22,842 bases of DNA, taken from a bacterium (GTDB lineage Bacteria > Babelota > Babeliae > Babelales > RVW-14). The translations under genes were made by a program, and so were the position numbers. Each line of letters opens with the position of its first letter. Positions within the stretch are counted from its first letter, which is position 1. Positions 1 through 7,319 of the stretch are shown here, piece after piece. The stretch is from positions 1 to 22,842 of the forward strand of contig JAHFBQ010000013.1 in the NCBI GenBank assembly GCA_023249935.1. Reading direction: 5' to 3'. Under the pieces are notes generated by a model. It searched no databases and was not told where the DNA came from. It was given only the letters and a program-made list of their open reading frames with translations.

Positions 1-208
1 CAAAGATGGCTTTGGCTGTTTCGTCACTCGCTAAAGTTATGCCAACGGCAGCAAAACCAACAATGTCCCTTTTTTAGATTAAATGAAGAATTTTTATTGA
101 CATTAAAGACGGTAGATCCCAGCTCTTGGGCTGGGATGACAAGGGAAAAACCATTTTTCCCACCATTTTTTAATACCCAGAGTCAAATTATTTCAAGTTG
201 CAATATTA
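1..208. other. Leading segment without a supported gene
   Basis: Nothing convincing is coded here. Bases 6-77 could be read on the plus strand as a short alanine-rich tail ending at a TAG. The minus strand is also open across the first 70 bases but has no start codon with a ribosome site. Either could be the edge of a gene lying to the left of the window. The stretch also holds one solitary extragenic palindrome (111-140), listed separately. The first supported signal downstream is the promoter at 209-238. Confidence 0.5.
111..140. repeat. Solitary extragenic palindromic element
   Basis: An 8-bp perfect stem (ATCCCAGC at 116-123 with GCTGGGAT at 130-137) encloses a 6-base loop and is followed by GAC. 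The layout GATCCC-stem-GGGATGAC matches the elements at 13152-13309 and 22397-22476, so I treat it as a member of the same dispersed family. Unlike those two it has no oppositely oriented partner nearby. It sits between genes, consistent with a REP-like element or a transcript-end hairpin; function is unknown. Confidence 0.65.
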
Positions 209-238
209 TTGATATTTCAATCTGAAACTTATTATAAT
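209..238 (+). promoter_or_regulatory. Sigma70-type promoter of the exported-protein array
   Basis: TTGATA (209-214), an 18-base spacer and a consensus TATAAT (233-238) predict transcription starting near base 245. This leaves an untranslated leader of about 135 bases before the start at 380. A five-codon open frame (272-289) lies in that leader but has no further support. Confidence 0.65.
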
Positions 239-379
239 GGGAAAAAGGGTATAAAAGTTGTGGGGATAGTAATGAATAAAGTACTTTAGGAGCTGCGAAT
301 TTACTTAGGGAACAGATGCAAAGAAGATATCTGTTTAGAAAAAAAGAGAAATATGACTAAAAAAATAAAGGGGTCGGTG

Positions 380-1402
380 ATGAAAAAGCTCGTAATGAAG
401 ATGTGGATTTTATTCTTCTTGGCTGTTGCTGGAATAACTAGTGAATGTTTTGGTTGGCCAACCTGGGGTAAATCCAAAGAAGAAGAGCAACGTGTACAAC
501 GCGACTGGGAACAACTACAAAGGCATGCGATGTTTCGCCTTGGAGGGGTCATCTTCAGCCTTAAACCACAATTAGAGGCATGCTCAGAACAGTTGTTACC
601 AGAAGTGACAATGCTCAAAGAAACACTTGAATCGATTTATAGACGGCTGGATAGGATTATTGCGTTTCTGAGCAAACACAACACCAACGCAGACTCTGAG
701 TTCAAAGAAAGGAATGCCGTCGTTATAAAAGCCGATCTTGAACTCTTAGAACAAGAAACTCAATGGTTGATGATTAGTTTTCTTCGTGCAGCTAACGATA
801 CCTTCATGCAGTGCGCGGAAACCAGCAGATCTATTTCGGCTGAGAACAATGACCGAATCTCAGAACACTTTTTAAACATCGCTACACAACTTTCTGATGC
901 CTACTCAAAGAATATGACTAAGTTGCCTAGTATGGTAGCAATTGCGTACGATTATGAACGACTTATGGTTTCCATATGGGCTTTTAATAAAACACTTACC
1001 GCTAACCTTAGCGTACTCACAAAAGACAACAACGCCCTTGCACCAAAAATTACACAGCTCAAAAATAGAATTATTGAGGATTCAACATCCAAAGCAAAAA
1101 GGACAACAGCAAGACAAACCAAGGAGAATGATCAGGAAACACTTGATTTCTATGAAGCGGAGAAAAAACTTGACGATTTTAAAATAGGAAGCGCGCTAGA
1201 AACATGTAACTTGCTTTTTCAGCTCTATTTCGAAGCTGGATTTATAAAAAAGAAAATTTCAGCGCAACAACCACAGCCATCCAGGACAAGATGGTACAAA
1301 AAGACCCCGGGAAAACAGTCAACTGACATGACGGGAGATGACTGGGAACCATCAGAAGAGATGCGTAATTGGGAAGCCTTAGGGGGAATGGTCCGGGGAT
1401 AG
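380..1402 (+). CDS. Exported helical protein of unknown function
   Basis: I do not recognise a family for this 340-residue protein. It begins with a signal peptide: Lys-rich start, hydrophobic run WILFFLAVAG, then a likely cleavage near FGWP. The rest is polar and predicted helical, with many Glu, Lys and Gln residues and a tryptophan-rich tail (TRWYKKT, DDWEPSEEMRNWE). An ATG at 353 is in frame. I prefer the ATG at 380 because AAAGGGG lies 6 bases upstream, like the ribosome sites of the genes at 1600 and 3566, and because it puts the signal peptide at the very start. It is the first gene of a seven-gene run of similar exported proteins and has its own strong promoter. No obvious terminator follows. 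A role outside the cytoplasm is inferred; a host-directed role is speculation. Confidence 0.8.
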   Translation: MKKLVMKMWILFFLAVAGITSECFGWPTWGKSKEEEQRVQRDWEQLQRHAMFRLGGVIFSLKPQLEACSEQLLPEVTMLKETLESIYRRLDRIIAFLSKHNTNADSEFKERNAVVIKADLELLEQETQWLMISFLRAANDTFMQCAETSRSISAENNDRISEHFLNIATQLSDAYSKNMTKLPSMVAIAYDYERLMVSIWAFNKTLTANLSVLTKDNNALAPKITQLKNRIIEDSTSKAKRTTARQTKENDQETLDFYEAEKKLDDFKIGSALETCNLLFQLYFEAGFIKKKISAQQPQPSRTRWYKKTPGKQSTDMTGDDWEPSEEMRNWEALGGMVRG

Positions 1403-1427
1403 ATATTTCAAATAGAACTTTTACCCA

Positions 1428-1457
1428 TTGACAATTAGAAACTAATTGGGTTAAGCT
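1428..1457 (+). promoter_or_regulatory. Possible promoter, TTGACA box
   Basis: A consensus TTGACA (1428-1433) is followed 18 bases later by a weak -10 (TAAGCT, 1452-1457). The surrounding 35 bases resemble the sequence at 6126-6155, where TTGACA is followed after 18 bases by TAGACT. The same upstream module appears to serve two genes of the array. The -10 here is poor, so confidence is modest. Confidence 0.4.
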
Positions 1458-1484
1458 TTGGAGAGAATAGTTTGTGAGTATTTA

Positions 1485-1586
1485 ATGAAAAAGGCTATTT
1501 ATGAAGGAAATCTTATGAAAAATTCATTGAGACAGAGCAAAGAATTCGTGAATTATCTCAAACTAACTGAGATTTTATTTAAATAA
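1485..1586 (+). pseudogene. Internally deleted remnant of the small exported helical gene
   Basis: Bases 1474-1599 match the DNA around the intact gene at 3227-3538 almost base for base at both ends. The 5' leader and the first four codons (MKNS) are followed directly by the last 44 bases of the gene and by the shared stretch up to the next gene's ribosome site. About 256 bases corresponding to 3239-3494 are missing. Since 256 is not a multiple of three, the end is read in a different frame. What remains is an open frame of 33 codons (ATG at 1485; an in-frame ATG at 1515 is equivalent to the intact gene's start). It has no signal peptide and is probably not a functional protein. It could still act as a leader upstream of the gene at 1600. 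Confidence 0.75.
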
Positions 1587-1599
1587 TAAAGGGGGTCTT

Positions 1600-3129
1600 A
1601 TGAAGAGTACAAAATTGGTCTTGCTAGCAACGCTGGCACTCGCGTCAACAACGCAGCACTTAAACGCAGCGGATAGCTGGTGGTCAGGGATTAGAACCAG
1701 AGCTGGGCAGGCTTGGGCAGCAACCACGCAGGCAGCACAGAGAGCAAAGGAGGCTGCTAGGACGAACTATGAAGAATGGCAAAGAAGTCGATTGGCAAGG
1801 ACGCTTGGTATAACAAGAAGTACGTTGACTGGCCTCGCTGCTCGCTTATCTGCTTTAGAAGAAAAGGCAATTGGATATACCACACGTTGGGTTATCGCTC
1901 CAAACAAGCAGGACTCCTTAAAAGAGCGAGACTCATTTATTGGAAACAGCACGGCAATTCGTAAGTATTGCAACGATGCTGTGGAAAAGCTTCGATCCGT
2001 TATTGAGGTTACTCGAGATCATCTAAACAGCGATTCTCAGCTCCAAAAGGACTTGGCAGAAGCTCAGGATGTTGTTGAAGCTGCAACTCTATCTTTTGAG
2101 AAGTTACAACAAAGATTATTGATTGAAATATTTAAAGACCTAGGAGCGTTAGCAGTTTCGGCTGCTGGCTTGCCCGGTCAAGGAATAGAGTATTTCAAAA
2201 CCACCATTGGAACTGTTGAAAAGCATCTCAAACAAGTAACACGATCTTTAGATTTAGATGCGGGCATCCTATTTGAGGCCGTTGATAACATTATTCATCA
2301 GCTAGCAGCAACAACAGAGCAGTATCGTACAAATAATGAAGGAATGGGAAAGTTAAACAAACTTCTCCATGACGAAGAAGTTTACATTTTTTTTAAGCTT
2401 GATTCTAACCTTACCAAGATTAAATCCAAACATAAATTTCTCCAAGAGTGCGACGGGCAAACAAAGATCGAGACTCTTATTCCGCTTGCGACACTCATAG
2501 CTTTGCGAGGAGACATTGACAGCATTAATGCCTTACTTCAAGAAAGATTCACCCAAGCCCGCCGCGAATTGTTAACAAAGATTGAACACAGTGACACGAT
2601 TCCTAATAAATCGGAGCTAAAACGCAACGTTGAAGTGGCAACCAGGCCGGAGGAACTTATTCCTCTAATGAAAAAATATCACGAAGACACTGCTAAAATT
2701 GTCGCCACTTTTCAGGCCCCAACATTCAAAAGAATTCAAGAGTTAGCGGGACAATTCCGCCAGCTCGAAGAAACAGAGCAACATCTTAATAAAGAAAATC
2801 GCCTTCTTATTAAACTCTCTTCCGTAGTTGCAGCACTGGGAGAATCCGGATTGGATATCAAAGAAGCAAAAAAAGCTCTTGATGAGCTGGAGGTCGAGTT
2901 TCGTCAAAGACTTAAACAAAAGCAACAAGAAGAAGCAGAAGCATACAAACGATCATACACAGGAAAAGCGTCAGAAACAGTTAGATCTGTTGGTGGCTGG
3001 TTTGGTTCTTGGTTGAGTGACAGACCCACAGCGGAAAGTTCTGATAGATCTAAGCTCGAAAAAGTTTCCGGTGAGCCAGATGCTCGGGAGGGCATAAGAG
3101 CTGAAGATATTCAACTCTTCTACCATTAA
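1600..3129 (+). CDS. Exported coiled-coil-like protein, paralogue A
   Basis: This 509-residue protein of unknown family has a clear signal peptide (LVLLATLALAS, cleavage near LNA-AD). A tryptophan-bearing amphipathic stretch follows (DSWWSGIRTRAGQAWAA, residues 25-41), then about 400 residues of charged helix with coiled-coil character, a Lys/Gln/Glu-rich segment, and an aromatic patch GWFGSW at 466-471 before a polar tail. The first 65 residues are nearly identical to the protein at 3566-5158 and the tails are clearly related, while the middles diverge strongly. GGGGG lies 4 bases before the ATG, and the same sequence precedes the paralogue. A palindromic terminator follows at 3144-3177. The protein is probably secreted or periplasmic, with a variable helical body between conserved ends. 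No enzyme motif is visible. Confidence 0.85.
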   Translation: MKSTKLVLLATLALASTTQHLNAADSWWSGIRTRAGQAWAATTQAAQRAKEAARTNYEEWQRSRLARTLGITRSTLTGLAARLSALEEKAIGYTTRWVIAPNKQDSLKERDSFIGNSTAIRKYCNDAVEKLRSVIEVTRDHLNSDSQLQKDLAEAQDVVEAATLSFEKLQQRLLIEIFKDLGALAVSAAGLPGQGIEYFKTTIGTVEKHLKQVTRSLDLDAGILFEAVDNIIHQLAATTEQYRTNNEGMGKLNKLLHDEEVYIFFKLDSNLTKIKSKHKFLQECDGQTKIETLIPLATLIALRGDIDSINALLQERFTQARRELLTKIEHSDTIPNKSELKRNVEVATRPEELIPLMKKYHEDTAKIVATFQAPTFKRIQELAGQFRQLEETEQHLNKENRLLIKLSSVVAALGESGLDIKEAKKALDELEVEFRQRLKQKQQEEAEAYKRSYTGKASETVRSVGGWFGSWLSDRPTAESSDRSKLEKVSGEPDAREGIRAEDIQLFYH

Positions 3130-3143
3130 TTAGATACTAACGA

Positions 3144-3177
3144 AAAGAGGCCACGGTCAGCTGACCGTGGCCCCTTT
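3144..3177 (+). terminator. Palindromic terminator after paralogue A
   Basis: A 12-bp perfect inverted repeat with no loop (3149-3160 against 3161-3172) extends by further pairs to 3144/3177 with one mismatch. The downstream T tract is short (TTTC). The core CACGGTCAGCTGACCGTG recurs exactly in the palindrome at 5179-5216. Confidence 0.75.
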
Positions 3178-3226
3178 CACTTCTGTGAGTATTTAATGAA
3201 AAAGGCTAATTTATGAAGGAAATCTT

Positions 3227-3538
3227 ATGAAAAATTCAACGATGATGTTGTTGGGAGTATTGGCGTTCGCTTGCACCAGTCAAGAAATGATGGCTGATGC
3301 ACAAGTCGTTCTTGATAAGGTTACTATTGCTGAGCAACGGCTTGATACTCTCAAAAGCAAGCCAGAAATCCAAAGCAACGAAGCACTAAAACGTGATGTT
3401 GAGTATGTAGCAGCGGTGCTTGGATTCATAAAACGCATCTGCAGCAAACTAGATGTGAATCATGAAGATATTAAAGGGGCTTCAGGTCTTTTAATTGAGA
3501 CAGAGAAAAGAATTAGTGAATTATCTCAAACTAATTAA
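3227..3538 (+). CDS. Small exported helical protein
   Basis: This 103-residue protein has a signal peptide (MMLLGVLAFACTS, cleavage near MMADA) and a mature part of about 80 residues that reads as two or three amphipathic helices (VVLDKVTIAEQRLDTLKSK, LIETEKRISELSQ). I recognise no family. GAAGGAAA lies about 5 bases before the ATG. The gene ends 27 bases before the paralogue at 3566, so the two are likely co-transcribed. A deleted copy of this gene stands in the same position before the other paralogue (1485-1586), which shows the two genes moved together as a unit. A cysteine inside the hydrophobic run might suggest lipid attachment, but it lacks a good lipobox. Confidence 0.75.
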   Translation: MKNSTMMLLGVLAFACTSQEMMADAQVVLDKVTIAEQRLDTLKSKPEIQSNEALKRDVEYVAAVLGFIKRICSKLDVNHEDIKGASGLLIETEKRISELSQTN

Positions 3539-3565
3539 GATTTTATTTAAATAAAAGGGGGTCCT

Positions 3566-5158
3566 ATGAAGAGTACAAAATTGGTCTTGTTAGCAACGCT
3601 GGCACTCGCGTCAGTGACACAGCACTTAAACGCAGCAGATAGCTGGTTCTCAGGGCTTAAAACCAGAGCTGAGCGGGCTTGGGCAACAACCACGCAGGCA
3701 GCTCGGGGAGCAAAAAAAACTGCTGAGACGAACTATGAAGAATGGCAAAAAGGTCAGTTGGCCAAACAAATTGCTTCTGTAAGAGCATCGATTGCTGCCT
3801 TCAAAAAACGAATCTCAGAACTTAACAACCGAATTTCACGCAATAGCAATCTTGGGGCAATTGCAGAAGACTTGGCGATGAGCATTAGTGACCAGCTAAA
3901 ATCTCTTAACGATCACTTAGATAGAGCTGCTACCTCGCTTACAGTGACTGTGATCTCAGCACAAGACCTCATTGCTAGTTCTAAACTCCAGAAAAGCTTA
4001 TTAGAAGCCACTAAGTTACTTGAGACTGGGGAAATCGTATTCCGCCGATCACAAAAAGCTTTACTGCTCTTTACGTTTGACCATCTTCAAAGAATAATTG
4101 AATCGAGTCGAGTACTCCCTACGGTTCTTCATAGAACAGCGATGGATACGCTAAATAATCTCTCAATAAAAATTAACAGACTTCTGGAAAAAACTACTCA
4201 ACAAGCCGCGTTAAATGATCGCGACATCGAGGTGCTTTTCAGCGACACAGATAGAATTGTTTCATCATTAGTAGCATTCGCTCGTAGTGCATTTGCGATC
4301 GAAAATAATAGTTCTCGCCTTCGAATCCATTTTATAAATACATATTTTAGAGACGGAGATCTTTATATCTTTTATGGCCTTGACACCGAGTTTCGTACAA
4401 TCGAGAGAAACTTACGTAATCTTATATTTAAAGTGATAGATACTCATTATATAATAACTCTTAAAGATCTTGCAGCAGCGTTACAAATCAATCATGCCCT
4501 CAAACGCCTTAATCAGACCTTAGAAGAATCGGGCCTCGTTTTTAAAACAGACCTGATGCATGATGTGGAGAATGAAACAAGAAAAGATTCATTCCCCGAA
4601 GAGGCTACCACATTGTTACGGCGACTCAAGTACGCAAGACCATCTGCTCTAGACATAAAAAATATTGCTGAACAATTCCGCACATTGCAAGAATCCGTCA
4701 GGACCGAAACTGAACTTAGGAAGACCGCCGAAGCCGAGTCGATTCGCTCTGCTGAACTTAGGAAGACTGCCGAAGTCAAGGTTATTAGCTCTAATGAGAC
4801 ACTTATCCAAAATATAACGGCGTTAGCAGGAGAAGTCACTTCTGTTACAGGCGACACAAAACATCCTCTAATCAAAGAACTGAGCGACTTGTTGATGAAA
4901 GCTACAGGTGATGCTAGCGCAGATCCTAAGGGTTTACAGGATGCGTTTAATGTTCTAGTCATAAAATTTAAAAAAATAGTCGCAGAAAAGCAACAACAAG
5001 AAGATGAAGCGTATCAACTGTCGTATAGAGGTCAAGCCGCTAATTTTATAGGCTCTTGGTTTGGCGGTCCTTCGGCGAAGAGTTCTAGTGATTCTAAGCA
5101 CAGAAAGAGCCCTAGAGTCTTCGATCCTTCTGATGTTGCCGAACTTCAAGATCAATAG
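3566..5158 (+). CDS. Exported coiled-coil-like protein, paralogue B
   Basis: This 530-residue protein is the sister of the gene at 1600. The signal peptide and first 65 residues differ at only a handful of positions (DSWFSGLKTRAERAWAT here). The central 400 residues diverge, and the tail again has a Gln/Glu-rich helix (KQQQEDEAYQLSYRGQA) and an aromatic patch (GSWFGG, 496-501). Inside the helical body a 14-residue unit beginning ELRKTAE is present twice in tandem (DNA offset 42 bases, about 4711-4790). A two-heptad insertion of this kind is expected in a coiled coil. AAAAGGGGG lies just before the ATG. A perfect 38-base palindrome follows the stop. The family and function are unknown; an exported structural or host-facing role is inferred from the signal peptide only. 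Confidence 0.85.
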   Translation: MKSTKLVLLATLALASVTQHLNAADSWFSGLKTRAERAWATTTQAARGAKKTAETNYEEWQKGQLAKQIASVRASIAAFKKRISELNNRISRNSNLGAIAEDLAMSISDQLKSLNDHLDRAATSLTVTVISAQDLIASSKLQKSLLEATKLLETGEIVFRRSQKALLLFTFDHLQRIIESSRVLPTVLHRTAMDTLNNLSIKINRLLEKTTQQAALNDRDIEVLFSDTDRIVSSLVAFARSAFAIENNSSRLRIHFINTYFRDGDLYIFYGLDTEFRTIERNLRNLIFKVIDTHYIITLKDLAAALQINHALKRLNQTLEESGLVFKTDLMHDVENETRKDSFPEEATTLLRRLKYARPSALDIKNIAEQFRTLQESVRTETELRKTAEAESIRSAELRKTAEVKVISSNETLIQNITALAGEVTSVTGDTKHPLIKELSDLLMKATGDASADPKGLQDAFNVLVIKFKKIVAEKQQQEDEAYQLSYRGQAANFIGSWFGGPSAKSSSDSKHRKSPRVFDPSDVAELQDQ

Positions 5159-5178
5159 AGGTATCTATCGTTAGTTAC

Positions 5179-5216
5179 TTAAAGAGGGCACGGTCAGCTG
5201 ACCGTGCCCTCTTTAA
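5179..5216 (+). terminator. Perfect 38-base palindrome after paralogue B
   Basis: Bases 5179-5197 and 5198-5216 are exact reverse complements of each other with no intervening loop. The central 18 bases match the palindrome at 3149-3172. The arms run out into AAAG/CTTT, so an RNA hairpin with a short U tract would form. Only 24 bases separate it from the next start codon, so the next gene has no room for a promoter after the hairpin. The site may act as a leaky terminator, an attenuator or a protein-binding dyad. Confidence 0.7.
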
Positions 5217-5240
5217 AAAGATAAGTTTTTAAGGATTGTG

Positions 5241-6041
5241 ATGAAAATATTTGCCAAAATTTTATTGATGGTAATCGCCGGACTTGTACTGCAGGTACAT
5301 GCCGCTACCGCAGCTGGTCATAGCGATGATGCTCTTCTTCAAGAAAAATCTCGCCTTACTTCCTATCTCAAAAAAAGCATCAAGTATTGCGTAGATAATA
5401 TGGCAATTGATGCGGCTACAGGAGAAGCACTTTTTAGGAGCATGGAGGAGGCTGAAGGCATTCTGCAAGCAGAGAGTTCCGAAGAAGCAGCTTCCCAGCC
5501 ACGAGATAGGCAAAGAGACCTTCAGTTGCTTGAGACGGTTCTTCAAAGAACGTGTGTGGATTTTTTGCGCGCACTTGCTGGTTACTTAAAACCGATAAAT
5601 GACTATGGCTGGACTAGCCGTGGGCTCAAGGCTTTTTTAGAAGTTGTTTACAATGAAATACCAGGGCTGGAAATGAAAAGTCTACATGCAGACGAGCTTG
5701 CAGGATTATATAGAAGGTTTAGTAATCCGAAAGGTGAATTTGGTAACGTCTTTGATCACCCCTATGAACATGCAAAAGCCCGCTTGATTACAGGTATTCA
5801 GGAGATTGACTTGAAAAGGCTAGAAAAGTTTGGAACTAAAGACCAGCTCTATACCGACCTCATGGCGTTGCTTGAACAGGTGCGCAGAGCCAGCACCAAA
5901 GATGAACTTCTCCACCTCGTCGACCTGTACACCACAAGTTTTTTGCCTCGGGTGATGATAAAAATGGCACAGCCGGCACCTCCTACACCTTCGATCTTTT
6001 CACAGGTTGTAGAGTTGTTTTCCGCTAAGACAGAGAAATAG
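5241..6041 (+). CDS. Exported helical protein of unknown function
   Basis: This 266-residue protein has a signal peptide (MKIFAKILLMVIAGLVLQVHA) followed by a polar helical body and a hydrophobic tail motif SIFSQVVELFSAKTEK. A GTG directly precedes the ATG. I use the ATG at 5241 because AAGGA sits 5 bases upstream of it. No known domain is recognisable. The short aromatic/hydrophobic segment near the end resembles similar segments in the other exported proteins of the array (for example NIFDWLGSLF in the gene at 7320). It lies just 24 bases after a large palindrome, so expression probably depends on read-through from upstream. A terminator follows at 6066-6096. Confidence 0.78.
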   Translation: MKIFAKILLMVIAGLVLQVHAATAAGHSDDALLQEKSRLTSYLKKSIKYCVDNMAIDAATGEALFRSMEEAEGILQAESSEEAASQPRDRQRDLQLLETVLQRTCVDFLRALAGYLKPINDYGWTSRGLKAFLEVVYNEIPGLEMKSLHADELAGLYRRFSNPKGEFGNVFDHPYEHAKARLITGIQEIDLKRLEKFGTKDQLYTDLMALLEQVRRASTKDELLHLVDLYTTSFLPRVMIKMAQPAPPTPSIFSQVVELFSAKTEK

Positions 6042-6065
6042 TACTTATTTCGCCGACCAAATTTA

Positions 6066-6096
6066 GGGCCTCGGTCAGCAGACCGAGGCCCCTTTT
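6066..6096 (+). terminator. Hairpin terminator
   Basis: GGGCCTCGGTC (6066-6076), loop AGCA, GACCGAGGCCC (6081-6091), then C and TTTT. The centre (CGGTCAGC) resembles the palindromes at 3149 and 5179, but the outer stem is different and still fully paired. Confidence 0.8.
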
Positions 6097-6125
6097 ACTT
6101 CCCCAATACCCCAATTTCAATCTAA

Positions 6126-6155
6126 TTGACAAATAGAAGTTAATTTATCTAGACT
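6126..6155 (+). promoter_or_regulatory. Probable promoter upstream of the 6234-9056 pair
   Basis: TTGACA (6126-6131), 18-base spacer, TAGACT (6150-6155; four of six consensus positions). It follows the terminator at 6066 and resembles the sequence at 1428-1457. Confidence 0.5.
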
Positions 6156-6199
6156 CTAAAGAGGACAGGTTTAAGATTTTGAATTGGAGAAGGGGTTTC

Positions 6200-6247
6200 A
6201 TGATTATTTTTAAGAAACAGGACAGGATAGATAATGAAATGGAGTAA
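6200..6247 (+). CDS. Possible 15-codon leader overlapping the next gene
   Basis: The frame MIIFKKQDRIDNEME begins with an ATG placed 4 bases after AGAAGGGG, the strongest ribosome-site match in this stretch. It ends 14 bases inside the start of the gene at 6234, in a different frame. Ribosomes finishing it would stop next to the start of the larger gene, which suits translational coupling. The sequence has no other support, so it may be accidental. Confidence 0.3.
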   Translation: MIIFKKQDRIDNEME

Positions 6248-7304
6248 AAAAATATCTGCACTCTTGGTAGCGCTTGTACTCTGCTCTCAGCTTGTGGGAG
6301 CAGCTGCAACTGAAAATCCTTTTGGCAGGTTAATGCAATTCTTTCACAAGAAAACGCAGCAAATAAAACGCCTAGCTTCTCCTGAAAAGGATGCCGCTGC
6401 CCTAGCCTGGCTAAGCAAATTAAGAAACGAGTTGCAAACTACCTTTGATGCCGATGCCGCTGCGTGGAAAGCACGAGGGTGGGCAGGTTTTATCTCGTTA
6501 AAAGGAGCAGATGCCGTTGCACAGAACCTCAACAAGCTATCCAGTGAGTTGAGCAGTATAGATTTGACAACGCTGTACAACGAAGAAGAAGGCTTTGTCA
6601 GCCCGACTGAGAAATTGAGCAAGTGGAACAATGATTTTGAGCATGTACGAGAACAAATGCTCTCACACGCAAAAGACACTATAGAAAGTTTGCTTGCACG
6701 GTTTACAACCCCATCTGATGAAGAGGTAGGAAAAATCACCGCTTATCGCACATTCATTGGTGAAAAAACTCAAGAAAAAATATCAGAGTTCGATCGGCTA
6801 GCAAATCTGAGAAATGAGATTCTAAAACTAAGAGTTGCTCGATTTTTAAAGCTTGTTGAAGCAAGTAACTTCGATTCCGGCATTAAAGCGAGTTTGAAGC
6901 GAACAGCCAAATCTATTGTAGATACAAAAAAAGACGTTGATTTCAATGCTGTTATAGAATTTGAGCTTTCTTATGCCAAAGCTCAACTAAAAACGTTAGT
7001 GGACACGTTTACTCATAAACTTGCACAAGAAAAAACACTAGCACCAGAGCAAAAACGCCCCTTGGCAAATAAAGCTGACCTTCTTAGAAGAACGATCAAC
7101 AAAGCAACAAGTCAACTTGATTGTCGACAACTTTATACACAACTCCAAGCCATAGACTCTGAACTCGAGAGAATGATCAGTGAAGTTCGGTCACCCAAAG
7201 GAGATTTTCTCAATACCGTTCGGGGATTTTTGAATAGATTCCGTAGTGATTCCCCAACCGGAAGGTCACCAATGAGTTCCCCACAACCACAACAAATGCA
7301 CTAA
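6234..7304 (+). CDS. Exported helical protein of unknown function
   Basis: This 356-residue protein starts with a signal peptide (KISALLVALVLCSQLVGAAA). Next come an aromatic amphipathic stretch NPFGRLMQFFHKKTQQ (residues 28-43), a long charged helical body, and a second similar stretch FLNTVRGFLNRF just before a Ser/Pro tail (SDSPTGRSPMSSPQPQQ). No family is recognised. AGGA lies 6 bases before the ATG. The next gene starts 15 bases after the stop, so the two form an operon. The layout of signal peptide, aromatic stretch, helices, aromatic stretch and Pro/Ser tail is shared with the downstream gene, which suggests distant paralogy or parallel design. An extracytoplasmic location is well supported; a function is not. 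Confidence 0.8.
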   Translation: MKWSKKISALLVALVLCSQLVGAAATENPFGRLMQFFHKKTQQIKRLASPEKDAAALAWLSKLRNELQTTFDADAAAWKARGWAGFISLKGADAVAQNLNKLSSELSSIDLTTLYNEEEGFVSPTEKLSKWNNDFEHVREQMLSHAKDTIESLLARFTTPSDEEVGKITAYRTFIGEKTQEKISEFDRLANLRNEILKLRVARFLKLVEASNFDSGIKASLKRTAKSIVDTKKDVDFNAVIEFELSYAKAQLKTLVDTFTHKLAQEKTLAPEQKRPLANKADLLRRTINKATSQLDCRQLYTQLQAIDSELERMISEVRSPKGDFLNTVRGFLNRFRSDSPTGRSPMSSPQPQQMH

Positions 7305-7319
7305 ACAAGGAGATACAAA

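Noticed and set aside
6..77. Short plus-strand frame at the window edge
   Set aside because: Only 23 codons with no ribosome site in view; the minus strand is equally open, so a partial gene cannot be assigned.
272..289. Five-codon leader frame after the first promoter
   Set aside because: Too short to support, and no attenuator structure follows it.
301..618. 105-codon minus-strand frame across the first exported gene
   Set aside because: It covers the promoter-proximal leader and the signal-peptide coding part of a better supported plus-strand gene, and its product is low-complexity with no ribosome site.
4513..4962. 149-codon minus-strand frame inside paralogue B
   Set aside because: It is the antisense of a coding region with strong codon periodicity on the plus strand. 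The Ser/Val-rich product is typical of a shadow frame.
1600..5158. Idea that the paralogues are an insertion sequence or transposase pair
   Set aside because: No transposase motif or terminal inverted repeats are seen and both proteins have signal peptides.
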